Positions 10,280 through 20,467 of a stretch of 24,238 nt of DNA are shown here, piece after piece. Each line of letters starts with the position of its first letter. Position 1 is the stretch's first letter. The notes beneath the pieces are model-generated. The model had not been told where the DNA came from, did no database searches, and was given only the letters and a program-made list of their open reading frames with translations. Source of the stretch: Saccoglossus kowalevskii (taxonomy: Eukaryota; Hemichordata; Enteropneusta; Harrimaniidae); assembly GCF_000003605.2 (NCBI RefSeq), contig NW_003147273.1, positions 332,464-356,701 on the forward strand, given 5' to 3'. The position numbers were made by a program, and so were the translations under genes.

Positions 10280-11989
10280 GTAATATATCAGATAGCATTT
10301 ACTCAATGCGATCACTCGCATATAACGTTCTAACGGTCCGCGATGACTTAGAAAGTCTTTGTCGGTTCGGGCTGTGGAGAAGTCTTGTGTGTGATGCTCC
10401 GATTAGATGCATATCAAATGTCAGCGTCTCTACACTGACAGTTTTTTTACAGCTTCGCCCATTCCCTAACTGACCTTCCCTGTTATTTGTAGGCCTGAGT
10501 GTCACCTGCGCTGTGTCCCCGAGTATTTCCTGCTGCTATCGCGATAAAAGACGATTTGCTGCAGTGATTGTAAACATAGATCAGTCATTGCAATATTTAC
10601 TACGGGTGACAAATTCATTTCACGCAGCCTTGAAATGTACATCGCTATTCTGTTATAGTTGTTTAAAATCACGATTTAGATATGCTATAACGGAAACACG
10701 CTTCCCATGCTTAACAAGGAAACGTGTACATTCACATTTATAGTAACGGCACGAGTGTCAGATTTCATCGGGGTCACCTAACGCGTTTTACTACGACTTG
10801 TCGGGAATGTCTCGGTAATCGCAGCACTATAGTGGGCGTATTTGCTACCAATGCTCGCTCGTTAAAAGCACCAAGCGCATTCCACATGGACGCATTACTG
10901 TGTAGCTTCAGAAAGACAATAGACTTTGCAACAAATGCCGGTAAACAAAGTGTGAATCACCAAAACTAAAAAGATAAACAAACAAATCTAAGCAAATTAG
11001 CGTGTCTGTTTCTAATGCGTACTTGATACCCGATGCGGGACGCTGATCCAATACGGTTATTGAGGGCAAATTGCCAAACATTATAAAACAAATTTACAGT
11101 AAAATTACCACGTATAAAAGAAAAAAACTGTCAGCATAATAGATTTATAAACATGACAACATTTCGCTTATTTTACACACACATATGCATTTTATTTATT
11201 AGTATGTGATTTGTATTCAGCTTTTAAATTTCAACAATTGTGGTTTCCATGGAAACCATGATGCAAGCGACATTCTATGTACCTTGATCTTTTATTGTCC
11301 TCCTTCAGGCAAACCTTTTTAATAAACACCCAAACAATGGGGTTTGATTATAGAATAAACACTTGTGCTTATAAAATGCAGTTTGCCTCATTATTTTTTT
11401 TTTACCGTTTTCTGTATGAAGTATGTGAAATTATCAAATACTCTCAGTACTTACAGCTTAAAAGTTTCTTAACTTCTTGATAGCAACTTTGGCTGTTATT
11501 ATGTATTGCGATTACATGTACTTATTATTCTGTAATTCGTTATCTGTCTAATGTGTAGTATATTTCGTTTCAAGGTAAGTGTATATCCTATAACTACAGG
11601 AATTGAATAGGAATGCAAGTGCAATATTTCATTGATCAATCAAGTGAGGAGCTTTAATTACACCACAGGTTTAAGAGTTATTCTCTTTGTGTCTAGCTTT
11701 TTTTCTAATGAGCACAAGTCGTAGAATTGTTCAAGGTCTATTGTATTTCCACGTTCAGGACAGAATACAATGCGAATAGTTTTCATGCACACAAAAAATT
11801 GTCCCCCAGCACATAAAACATTGACTGGTTCCATAGTTTCTTAGGTAGTGCATGATAAGAAGGTGGTGGTTGTTGGCTGAATGCCAGCGTGGTCGTGGCC
11901 GAGTATTGACACACTGTCAGTGGGCTGACCCAGCTGAACCAAACAAATTAAATAGCGAGTACTCAGGTGCTTCCAGGTGTTGCTAGCAG
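10280..11989 (+). other. Putative intron 1 of the acidic-protein gene
   Basis: 1.7 kb between the GTAATA donor and the CTAGCAG acceptor. The first 700 bp are relatively rich in CpG and contain short open frames with no recognisable protein. A perfect 16-bp palindrome GGTTTCCATGGAAACC lies at 11242-11257. A strong isolated donor-like CAAG|GTAAGT at about 11575 could mark an alternative 5' exon. Confidence 0.35.
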
Positions 11990-12302
11990 CCAACGTAACA
12001 TGGATGCCGATCATACTCAGAAAGAAGAAAAGATACTAGAACCGAAAGAGGAAGACAGTGACGTTGAAGACCAGTCTGTTGACCAAACTGCCGATATTGA
12101 GCAACAATCAATTGATACTGAACAGTTTGAGATTACAGGGGAGCAAGCAGAGGGTGCAATTGCTGAACACGTGGAAGTTCAAGAGGAGGAGGAAGAGGAG
12201 GAACTTGAGAACGAACAACCAGACATTGAATATAAAGAAGAAGACAGTACAGATCAAGAGGAAGGTAGTGCGGATGAGGAACAGAGGTTCATTGAACCAG
12301 AG
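11990..12302 (+). CDS. Acidic-protein gene, Glu/Asp-rich exon
   Basis: This is the longest clear open frame of the window. From ATG 12000 it gives 101 codons, starting MDADHTQKEEKILEPKEED and ending DEEQRFIEPE. The content is extremely acidic: runs of Glu, including an eight-residue one, with Asp, Gln and Ser between and almost no hydrophobic residues. That implies an intrinsically disordered tail. The exon can begin at 11990 after TGCTAGCAG|. It ends at GAG|GTGGGA in phase 0, and reading past that donor hits a stop six codons on. Base composition is clearly richer in GA than the flanks. I do not recognise the family; acidic N-termini occur in many nuclear, ribosome-assembly and ciliary proteins. 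Its frame-shifted basic shadow should be ignored. Confidence 0.6.
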
Positions 12303-12636
12303 GTGGGATTTTTGGATTAATTGCTATGGCGTGTTTTATCAGTGTCATTTACCATAGACAAATAACGGATTGTAATAAAAGCATAAAAAGAAGCGAGTAT
12401 GTCATTGATATGCATGAGTTGGGACGCGTACACATTGTCCCAATCAGGGATATCATTGTTTGCATCAAAGTATATTTGCACATTGGCTCAGCAATCATGT
12501 ACTTTATTATATTGGTCTTTATTTATTTCACATTTTTCCTATGGTAGCATTTCTTTTATGACCCTCCCTACCTCCAAGATAGGTTACTTATATTCAGTTA
12601 CACTATGATCAGATTAACATGTCCTCCACTGGTCAG

Positions 12637-12717
12637 ATAATAAAATTGCAAAGAATACGTGATCTGAAATTGTTGTTGAAAGTTTGCACAAGGAACCAGT
12701 GGAAAAGGATTCAAACA
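12637..12717 (+). CDS. Acidic-protein gene, putative exon 3
   Basis: Follows a good acceptor (GTCCTCCACTGGTCAG|) and continues the phase-0 frame of the acidic exon. The translation begins IIKLQRIRDLKLLLKVCTRN and continues QWKRIQT: basic, Leu-rich and helix-like, a sharp contrast to the preceding acidic tail. The frame stays open to a TGA near 12752. The 3' boundary is weak. ACA|GTCAAA at 12718 is the only phase-compatible GT that keeps most of the exon, and it is a poor donor. The real end may differ, or the segment could be skipped, since exon 2 is also phase-compatible with exon 4. No family recognised. Confidence 0.4.
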
Positions 12718-12868
12718 GTCAAAGCACGTTGTTTTTTTATTTTGCTGAATTGATTGTGTATGACATTATTGTTCATACATGTCATCCGTTCGTTGAACTA
12801 TCATTTAAATATAAAAAGCTCAATGAAAGGAGTGTCTCAACCGAAGATTTTACCTGAGTAAATGTCAG

Positions 12869-13035
12869 CTAAAGCCTTTCCGAGTAACAAGCAAAACTGT
12901 CCTGAAGAATTTCACTCTATGTCTTGACTCAACAGATACCAATGTCTCGGTTCTAAAAGCTGAAATGATCCGTGATGGGACTGTTAAAGGTCCTGCTCAC
13001 CATTTTGTTGAGCTGCCCTATTTTCCCAATTTTCT
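12869..13035 (+). CDS. Acidic-protein gene, putative exon 4
   Basis: An open frame with strong coding character. It begins LKPFRVTSKTVLKNF, includes LCLDSTDTNVSVLKAEMIRD and ends FVELPYFPNFL. The proposed start follows AAATGTCAG| (12866-12868). The frame is open further upstream to a TGA near 12823, so the 5' edge is uncertain. The end is placed at TTCT|GTATCA, which leaves 2 nt of a codon and exactly matches the single leading base of the next exon. If not spliced there, the frame stops at TGA within 10 nt. The sequence looks like an alternating beta-strand domain, but I cannot name it. Confidence 0.5.
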
Positions 13036-13080
13036 GTATCACTGATTGTTTTTTTGTTTTTTCAATAAATAACACATTAG
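13036..13080 (+). other. Putative 45-nt mini-intron
   Basis: Starts GTATCACTGAT and ends ACACATTAG, with two T-rich runs between. Removing it joins two well-coding frames in phase and removes the TGA and TAA stops. 45 nt is near the lower limit for animal introns. Confidence 0.4.
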
Positions 13081-13219
13081 AAAAGATGCCTTTGTCCTCG
13101 AGAAGACTGTAACAATAAGTGTTCTCCATCACGGACCACGTAGACTCAATCTCTGTATATCTTTTGGAAAGAGAGACACTGAATTTAAAGACTGTGTCAA
13201 TGTTTTTGAACTAATTTAA
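13081..13219 (+). CDS. Acidic-protein gene, terminal exon
   Basis: After a T-rich tract and the acceptor ACACATTAG| (13078-13080), one base completes the previous codon. Then 45 codons run to TAA at 13217-13219: KDAFVLEKTVTISV, then LHHGPRRLNLCISFGKRD, ending FKDCVNVFELI. The codon composition is clearly unlike the AT-rich flanks. Joined to exon 4 it reads without break (PNFL-KDAFVLEK). The five proposed pieces total 786 nt (261 codons plus stop). The intervening intron would be only 45 nt. No canonical AATAAA follows closely. The family is not recognised; the alternating hydrophobic pattern is compatible with a beta-sandwich. Confidence 0.55.
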
Positions 13220-13414
13220 TAAGATAGTAAACAGTGATTGCTGTTTTGTTGAATTACATTTTGACCCATTTTGCTACAGTCTACCATATTGAGTTTTTCT
13301 TAAAATGAAAGCTGTCTGTTATGTGTACACTTGTCAGATTTGCTCCGCTAATGTTATTTGTCTGGCTTGGCTTTGTCTGGCCTTGTTGAACATATAAACA
13401 TATAAATTTTACCG

Positions 13415-13480
13415 GTCACTGGTAGTATAGTGGTTTTTGCATCAGACTCAGGTGCCTGTGTTCGACTGAGCCTGGTTGAC
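13415..13480 (+). mobile_element. tRNA-like sequence, probable SINE head or tRNA pseudogene
   Basis: Contains a polymerase III A-box-like stretch (GGTAGTATAGTGGTTT at 13421) and a B-box-like GTGTTCGACTG at about 13458, spaced as in a tRNA. An anticodon-like stem GCATC/GGTGC encloses a 7-nt loop. The T stem is not complementary and the acceptor stem pairs only over about 4 bp, so this is not a functional tRNA. An A-rich tract is not obvious downstream. Degenerate tRNA-derived SINE is the best reading. Confidence 0.4.
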
Positions 13481-13930
13481 GCCAGGATAGCGCATTAAAA
13501 TTGCCATTTGATACCAAAGATTGACGCACAGCCCTGTCATGTAGTCACAAACATGAATATAACTTCTGTGGCAAAAATGCACTCTGTGTCAGCACTAGCA
13601 CTTGCAATTTGCACATACAAAAAAAAGTCAGGAGAGACAACAGTGACAGTCAATGTCTAAAACTGTCGCCTAGCACAAAAACATTTAAAAAAAAATATAT
13701 AAATTCTACATTCAGTACCGGTATTGTCATTTCAAAAATTAATTACTTGCAATGAAAGAATGTGCTATATTATTGCATAAGACAAACTATCATTAATTTG
13801 CAGAGTTCTGGTAAATTAAATATTTCCTGGGATGCTTGAGTTTGATTTCTCAAAGCAATAATTTAACATTTTGCAACCATTTGCAATCACAAAGTATAAA
13901 TGTGTTTGTGTGATTTTTACCCCAAACTTC

Positions 13931-13942
13931 TTTATTTTATTT
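13931..13942 (-). promoter_or_regulatory. Minus-strand polyadenylation signal
   Basis: TTTATTTTATTT on the plus strand gives overlapping AATAAAATAAA on the minus strand, about 175 nt downstream of the membrane-protein stop codon. Function is inferred from position. Confidence 0.4.
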
Positions 13943-14114
13943 TAGTCTATTTTCTCGTTATGCAGGATTAAATCAACAAAAATCAAATCTTGGTGAAAAT
14001 ACATCAAAAGTATCTGATAATAATGTACATAAAATACAAACACATTTGTTATTCAGAATTCCAATTGAGAGAAATTATTTTAATACTAATCAAACCCAAG
14101 GTTGAACTTGAACT

Positions 14115-14248
14115 TTACCGATAATGAATCAAAGCAACAATCACTTTGCCGCCAGGGACCAATAGAAACAAAAATCCAAGGAGGATTAATCTGATTATTC
14201 CGTGCCAGACAATCAAGGCTGATAATCCAGTGACAAATCTCCCAAGTT
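14115..14248 (-). CDS. Unidentified membrane protein, C-terminal exon
   Basis: A terminal exon on the minus strand beginning after AAATTTATAG| and ending at TAA. It encodes 43 residues after the split Lys: LGRFVTGLSALIVWHG, then IIRLILLGFLFLLVPGG, ending KVIVALIHYR. It contains one strongly hydrophobic segment (about residues 17-31 of the exon) flanked by Arg and Gly-Gly-Lys, as in a C-terminal membrane anchor or hairpin with a short basic tail. Overlapping minus-strand AATAAA signals lie at about 13931-13942, some 175 nt past the stop, a sensible 3' end. The gene converges with the acidic-protein gene, with stops 895 bp apart. I do not recognise the family. The end CGG TAA could also be read as a donor (CG|GTAAAG), so the protein might continue. 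Confidence 0.55.
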
Positions 14249-14765
14249 CTATAAATTTGATAAATGGCTATTCCCTATTGTTTATGTGTCTCATTATAAT
14301 ATTAGCAATAATACATAAACAATACCTCCTTTGTCAATTGAGGAAACTATGGTCAAAAAGACTCCCTAACATACTGTACTATTGCTCATCAGCTGCATGA
14401 ATTTTTGTTTTCATATTGCTGTGATATCAAGTATAGGTGTGGATACATTCAATATTTGATTTGCTTGGTTTGTAATGTTGGAGGAAGGAAGTATCATTTC
14501 ATAGTTATTAAACATGCAACTTTGTTGTTGCTGGGAAACCAAGCAACTCATCACCTGATGGGAGAGATTTCCTGTGAGTTTTTATCAGTGTTTCTAGATT
14601 AAATGCTATCTTTAGAATTCTGCAAGCAATAAGAATGGATGGTTCATTTTCCCAGTAATTATTAAACTGAATATGAATGAAAAATAAAAGGGATAAACGA
14701 TGGAAATAAATCAGGGAGTGTTGAGGGAAGATTGTAACTTATCTCTGTTTCTTGGGTTGACTTAC

Positions 14766-14802
14766 TACATCGCTGTTCAAACATGGTCATCAGTATAGAG
14801 TC
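14766..14802 (-). CDS. Unidentified membrane protein, penultimate coding exon
   Basis: A 37-nt exon on the minus strand between a good acceptor (GCACCTTTTCAG|) and the consensus donor TGTA|GTAAGTC. Only one of its three frames is open. It starts in phase 0, reads DSILMTMFEQRC and leaves one base (A), which is completed by AA at the start of the next exon to give Lys. The exact phase agreement with the following exon, plus good sites at both ends, supports it despite its small size. The upstream exon should end in phase 0. Confidence 0.55.
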
Positions 14803-15067
14803 CTGAAAAGGTGCAAACAAAGCTCTACTTTTTCTTATTAGATGAGTTCAGTTGTTTCAAATAACTTTAAAATTAAACCGTTACCAATATAGGAATTTAA
14901 TTAATGAGTACTATTGATACTTGTTCTTGCTGGTGTTCCCTCTAAGCCATGTTTTGGCAAAAAAAATTTTTCGGTCGGGTAACTAGGTTTCTCAGTGGTA
15001 GACTGAAAAACTTTTCCTTTTAATTTCCTGCATTTTGTATTCAAATATTACTGATTGTGCAAATTGC

Positions 15068-15093
15068 TTTTTTTTTGGGGGGGGGGGGGGGGG
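15068..15093 (+). repeat. T9-G17 homopolymer pair
   Basis: Nine T directly followed by seventeen G, the longest G tract of the window. Confidence 0.9.
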
Positions 15094-16256
15094 CTTGTTT
15101 GTGAATTTTGTTTTGTGACAGATTCTTCTGAGTAGATTACTCAAGTTTAATGATAGTCTTAGTTTCATTTAAAATGGACAATTTTGTTTTCAGTTTTAAT
15201 TGCCAAAATGATTGATTTCTTTTGAGAAACGTATAATGACAATAAATGACTGCTTTTTAATAAAACTGACAGGCAAGCTGTCTGATGGGTGGTCTTCAGT
15301 TTATATACTAAGATGCTTGCATTAATAAAAGAACCTGGTCAGTTGCATTGTTGGTAATATGTACCTTTACCCTTTGCACTTCTATGTCAATTCATTGTAC
15401 CTACTACGATGTTTGATAAATGTAATAAAATTTGCATATTATCGTAGACTATAGTTGGTTATCATGGTAACAGGAATTATATGTTGCTCGGTAATGACCA
15501 CCTGTCCCACAACCTTAGCTACCCTTTGTCAGCCAGAGTACATATTAAAAGTTTAATTAATGAAGCTAGAAAAGTTGAATAAAATGAAAGCATTTGCCTG
15601 TCTGTGGAATGTTCATGATTTAATCAGTGCCCCATTCTTCTGATGAAAATAGCTGGTTTGGTGTTACATTCTCAACCTAATTAGCCACTATATCAGTGGA
15701 TAGTAGGGGGAGGAGTTACATGAAATGGAACAGCCAATTTAGTCTCCTCAACAAAGTGCTATTCCAACTGGTGTTGTGTTGAGGCAACTAATAAAAGCAT
15801 TAAGTTTGAGCTTAATGTTTTGTTTCTTTTTAAAACCAAGAAGTTTTAATGTATTTTGCATAATAGGATAGAAATTCCAACCAATGCTACAATAAAAATA
15901 CAATTAAAATGCTACCATGTTGTGTTGCACACAAATTCAGACTGGTTTCCTGAACGATTGTTAGAAAACTTCATTTACTGTATCCTACTCCTACCGGTAT
16001 ATCTAAGAAGACATTTTCAGTGTGAGCTGAAAAGCTTTTAAAAAATGGACCAATTGTAGATTTACATGTAGAAGTATGTGTACTTTAGTGCATACCAAAG
16101 TAAAGAAGGTTTAATTTTTTGAAAATATTTTCATTCTAAAATTATAAATTTAGAATTAGATTTATAGAATTAGAACTCATGATTGCAAAATGGCTTGGAA
16201 GAAACAGCTTACTTTATTAAATACTTCCCCATTTGCTAGGCAATGATGCATGGCAG

Positions 16257-16291
16257 ATCATTGTTGTAGTAACAGTTACTAAGGTAATGAT
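16257..16291. repeat. 35-bp imperfect palindrome
   Basis: ATCATTGTTGTAGTAAC, then A, then GTTACTAAGGTAATGAT. The arms match at 13 of 17 positions, with a perfect GTAAC-A-GTTAC centre. Confidence 0.6.
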
Positions 16292-16377
16292 AGCATCATG
16301 GCAACCACTGTGGTAGCAGCCATCTTTAATGAGGAGATTCCAGCTTGCATGCAATAATGTAACACAATGAAACTCAC

Positions 16378-16402
16378 AGGTCTTGAAATTTTACAAGTTT
16401 CG
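16378..16402 (-). CDS. Tentative micro-exon of the membrane-protein gene
   Basis: A 25-nt segment on the minus strand between CATCATTGAAG| and the donor ACCT|GTGAGTT. A polypyrimidine run (CTTGTTTTTCTCC) lies about 35 nt upstream with no intervening AG. With one leading base it reads NETCKISRP and ends in phase 0, as the DSIL exon at 14802 requires; its own start fits the exon proposed at 19321. The support is splice signals and phase only, so chance is a real possibility. Confidence 0.2.
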
Positions 16403-19007
16403 CTTCAATGATGGGGAACATTAATTTGTGCCATTTGATCGGAGAAAAACAAGCAAATACTAAACACTTTCTTTGGAAGGAGCTGATTACAAAAACTTTC
16501 ATAGAGTTACCAGGAACACATAAAATGTTCTGCTCTAGTGATCAACTATTCATTTGGTTTCTCTTCATTCCAGTTTAAGTCTATATGTATCGTAAATCAG
16601 GATTAATGTTTTCACAACATGCAAAAGAGGTATCGGTTGGTGTTCAGGGTTTCACATTTTTTAAGCAATGTACTGCAAAATATTTCATTAAAGATGTGAT
16701 TCAGTGAAATCAACCTTTAATAAACAGCAAAAATAATTTCTTCAAATTATGAATCGCTAAAATATTTCTACAGAACAATGGGGTTAAACCTTTTAGCATA
16801 TTTTTTTTCCTATTCAAATTGTTAAATTTTTTGTACATATGGATTTTTTTTATAATTACCGTACTCTGTCAATTTTACATCAAATGGAAATGGGTTTCTT
16901 TTCTGAGAACTGAAGTATGTGACAACTTAATGTAAATAAAAAAAATGTTCATGATAAGAGATAAAATCTGAACAGGAAGTTTTTACTTTAACAAATTAGT
17001 ACTTTAGTTTAACAAATTTGCCAAATAATGTTTTTAATTCCCTTATGAAAAGATTTTTTTTTTTTTGTGCTGTTTTTAAAAAACATCTCCGTGCAAACTC
17101 AAACTTTTATCTCAAGTGAGAAAATTTTTTTTCTTGTTTTCAAAATGTCTACTATATCCTGGGAAAAATTAAAAGCAGGATTAGTTTGTGGTTGCTGTAA
17201 GATGTTATCACATGGGCTTAATCACCTTTAATCTCAAGTTGAGTTTTTTGTAGTTGTCTATGAAAGGAAGAATCTGGTCATATGAATCTAAAACTACTTT
17301 CATTGTCCCTTGAAGTGCTAGTTTATTAAGAAGAGTCTGTCGCCATTCAAAATGAAACTTCATAAATATTGGCAATCTTTAAAGGGCTTGAGTTTGCCTT
17401 TATACAAATATTTCTGATTGTTTGCCGGATAATGTCCACAGATTTAGACTACGAACAAAGCAAAGTGAACCGTTACACAGCAGGTATCATGTCAGTACAC
17501 GACTCAAAGTCACAACAATATGTACGAATGCTTGTGTAAAAAATTACCAGTATATATTTTAACGCATGCATGCAAGTCAATGGGAATGGTAAAAGTGTTC
17601 CTTCTATAATTTTCAAGGAGTTCTTTCCTGTTTAGTCATTTTTGTATGTTGACACAAATGCCCCGGGGAACGGCTGCTTCCATACACGTACAAGACCAGA
17701 CATGTCTCTAAATTTAAAGCGTGACAAACATAATACCTTCAGCATATACTGAAAATTGACTGGCACACAGGTCAGCTGTTTTATTAATCGTCTGAAATGC
17801 ATACTTCCTTTGGCTGTGTAAATTTGTGCTGTGACTTTTTGACGATTTCTTCCAATCCCGTTGTCTACTTGTATACATCATCAGAAAAGTGTGAAAGATA
17901 CCACAGTTTTTTTAGCACTCTACTATTAGAAAATGTTAAACCTAATGCAGACACACTGCCTATTGTAGTCAGTCTATTGTTCTTTTTATTGTCCATGCAG
18001 CCAGGGCAGTATCAAAAGAAACAATTGAAAACAAGTGAGCATCACCATTACCTAGATATCCTTAGACACTGTTACTACAACAGAGCGGTAAAAAGCAAAA
18101 TTAATCAATATTGTGATATCAACGATTTTATAAACTTGGTCACATGACATATGAGTACCTCATCCTCTGTAGAAACACATTCTCTTATTAAGTTAAGTAT
18201 ATACCAGTGCGAGTTTGGACTTAAAATTCAACCAAAACCGTTCTGTTTCACATGTGCCTCTATAAATTTGGAGATGTGTTTCGGATAGAGTATTAAGTAA
18301 TTCACATGTTGAATTCTGGTCTTGTGTTAGACTATATTTTTCTTTGATTTAAAACCATACTTATTTAGTCCTGAAAAAGCATTAATTCTGCACTTCTGAG
18401 TTTTAATTTTACTTTTTTTTGCTGATAAGTAAAAACTACTAATGGTAAGTACCGGTAAGTTTGCACAATTTTAGCGAAATCAAAATTTGAATTTGTTTAT
18501 AATAAATATCCAATATTTTTTGTTACAAATTGACCTGAAAATAAATTCCATATCTTGCCACGGAGGGCAGTGTTGTATCAGAAACAAATATTTTTTATAT
18601 TGAGAATCGGTAAATAATTAGAATTATTTGTTTTACTTTGCTCAAAGCATTTGATCTCATTTAGCTACATATAAAATTAATTGTAAGGGTTTGACCAATA
18701 ATTAATTTTATGAGTTTAGCAAATTGAGTATGGTTGAATTTTGTTTCATTTTCTATTTCTATTTCAAATTTCAAGTTTTCAAATTGTAGTATAGCTGAGG
18801 TACCTCATTTGAATGTATATGTGCAGTGACATATGGCATGTACCAGGCATCGTTATTTCTCGACAGAATCAGTACATACATGTACTGTCAGTTATTCAGT
18901 TAGCATAATCGCAGTGTAGTAATTTCACAGTCTACTGTACATTGCCATCTTCCTTCCAATGCTCTTCCAAAATGGTCACAGGTCAGTTCAGTTTCTAGCC
19001 TAATTCT

Positions 19008-19057
19008 GTCATCACCATAGTGATGGATGTAACCATGGTGATGACGTCCGCCATGTT
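19008..19057. promoter_or_regulatory. Inverted repeat with CRE-like and YY1-like motifs
   Basis: Perfect 11-bp arms GTCATCACCAT (19008-19018) and ATGGTGATGAC (19035-19045). They are followed at once by GACGTC, part of a CRE-like TGACGTCC, and by CCGCCATGTT (19048-19057), a good YY1 site. Regulatory role is inferred from motifs alone. Confidence 0.35.
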
Positions 19058-19262
19058 TGATTATTCATTTACATATTGAAAGCTCAACATAGATTTTACC
19101 CCTTAACTTTCTTATTGACTATGTAAACCAATATATAAGGGAAATCCTAGGGAGCTCAGCGAAGTCAAGTATCACCCGTAGGATATCTGCCATTCCTTTT
19201 CAGAAAACACCAATTGATCTTATTGTGTAAAATACATGCAAGCATAGAATCTACCCACTTAC

Positions 19263-19321
19263 TTCCATGCTAATGATTCTTTTGTATCACTCACGTTAAT
19301 TTCTATTGTTATAAGGTGTGG
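19263..19321 (-). CDS. Tentative exon of the membrane-protein gene
   Basis: A 59-nt segment on the minus strand between CATTTGTTCAG| and ATGGAA|GTAAGTGGG, a consensus donor. The phase-0 frame is open and reads PHLITIEINVSDTKESLAW plus two bases. The pattern suggests a beta-strand, and NVS is a potential N-glycosylation site, which would suit the extracellular part of a membrane protein. A second donor-like GTGAGT occurs inside. No homology is recognised. Confidence 0.25.
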
Positions 19322-20467
19322 CTGAACAAATGTCCCGCAATTGCATTGTTTGGTGCACCGTCCTTTCTATCTCCAACAAGTACTCGTGTACACTCTTTTA
19401 AAGGAGTACCAAATTAGCCGTATCCTGTACGTTGTAGTCAGTTTTATTATCAAATGATGACCTAAAATAGCCGAGATTAGAATTTCGTGAGTCTATGGTG
19501 TTATTTGGCACGTACTGTAAACCGATATAATTTTGCAGTAGCCGAAATTTGAATGTGGGTGAACGCGCATAATATTTAATCAGTGAAAGTTCACTTGCGT
19601 TGTTGAGGCATAGAGTCACAGTGACCTTTGTGCAATTAAATCTTTGCAAACACCGACTGTAATGAAATTTCAAGTAATTCCAGTGGTGTAAACGTAACAT
19701 TTCACTGTTACTGATTAAGCGTATCAAATTTGAAATTCTTTTCTCTTTAGCACATGATATTGGTAACTTCAAGTATATAGCTCTGGCGAGGGAGGGGATG
19801 GACTACATATTTAGGTGTTTTCAAAAAAAAATCATTTCAGGAGAGATAAAATGTTGCATGTCATGAATTTTACATTGAACATTTCACTTGGGTCACAGTG
19901 ACTTTTTCTCATGACAAATATGAAATGGTATCGGAAAATTGAGAAAGTAGACAAATTCGTGCAGGATTTGGAATTTATCAGCAACATTCACGATTTACAT
20001 AAAGTGTACACATGCTCTATAGTATTCAGGAGGGGAACGCTTTTCTACATGGTCATTATTTAGTTTACTTTCGAATATAACAAAAGCGACTTTAGTCTGT
20101 CCATCTCTAGTTGTGATTTTCAACTTCAACAACTTGTATACTGTCTCAAACCCAATCTTTTTACACCAAACCGAATCATCAATATCATCAAAATCATTGT
20201 AGCTTTCAAATGGTTTTTAATGAAAGAATTGCAATTTAAAAAAAAAGTATTATGAATTTGAAGGAATATTTGGCAATCACCTGTTGCCTTGTCAACTAAT
20301 GATTAAAATGGTCTTGTGTTCAAAATAAATCTTTCTCAGATAAGTACGAAAAAAACGTACAAGAATTTGTTATTTTATATCTCCTTGTGAGTCAGTAAGT
20401 AAACTTTGAAAAGGACATTTACATGTATGTGTGACATGCTATGATATGCTAATATTGCCGTGTCACT

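Larger units (their letters stand above)
13220..14114. other. Convergent intergenic region
   Basis: Lies between the stop codons of the two convergent genes. It holds the tRNA-like repeat at 13415, a TACCGGTA motif at 13716, and the minus-strand poly(A) signal near 13931. I see no other coding signal. Confidence 0.4.
14803..19262. other. Intronic or intergenic stretch, nothing firm
   Basis: No confident gene. It holds a T9-G17 tract (15068), an X-box-like GTTATCATGGTAAC (15458-15471), a palindrome at 16257, a tentative minus micro-exon at 16378 and two plus-strand exon-like pieces at 17432 and 18001. Open frames at 15856-16041 and 17797-18147 look like chance. Confidence 0.35.

Noticed and set aside
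12058-12357. Basic 99-codon frame overlapping the acidic exon
   Set aside because: It is the +1 shadow of the Glu-rich frame (GAA/GAG runs read as AAG/AGG). The acidic frame has the splice context.
13415-13480. Functional tRNA gene
   Set aside because: T arm unpaired and acceptor stem incomplete; kept only as a tRNA-like repeat.
17797-18147. 116-codon plus frame
   Set aside because: Reads as random AT-rich translation. Only the small part after the acceptor at 18000 looks exon-like, in another frame.
19398-19772. 124-codon minus frame
   Set aside because: Longest frame of the window by codon count, but with a non-ATG start, no signature and no splice support.
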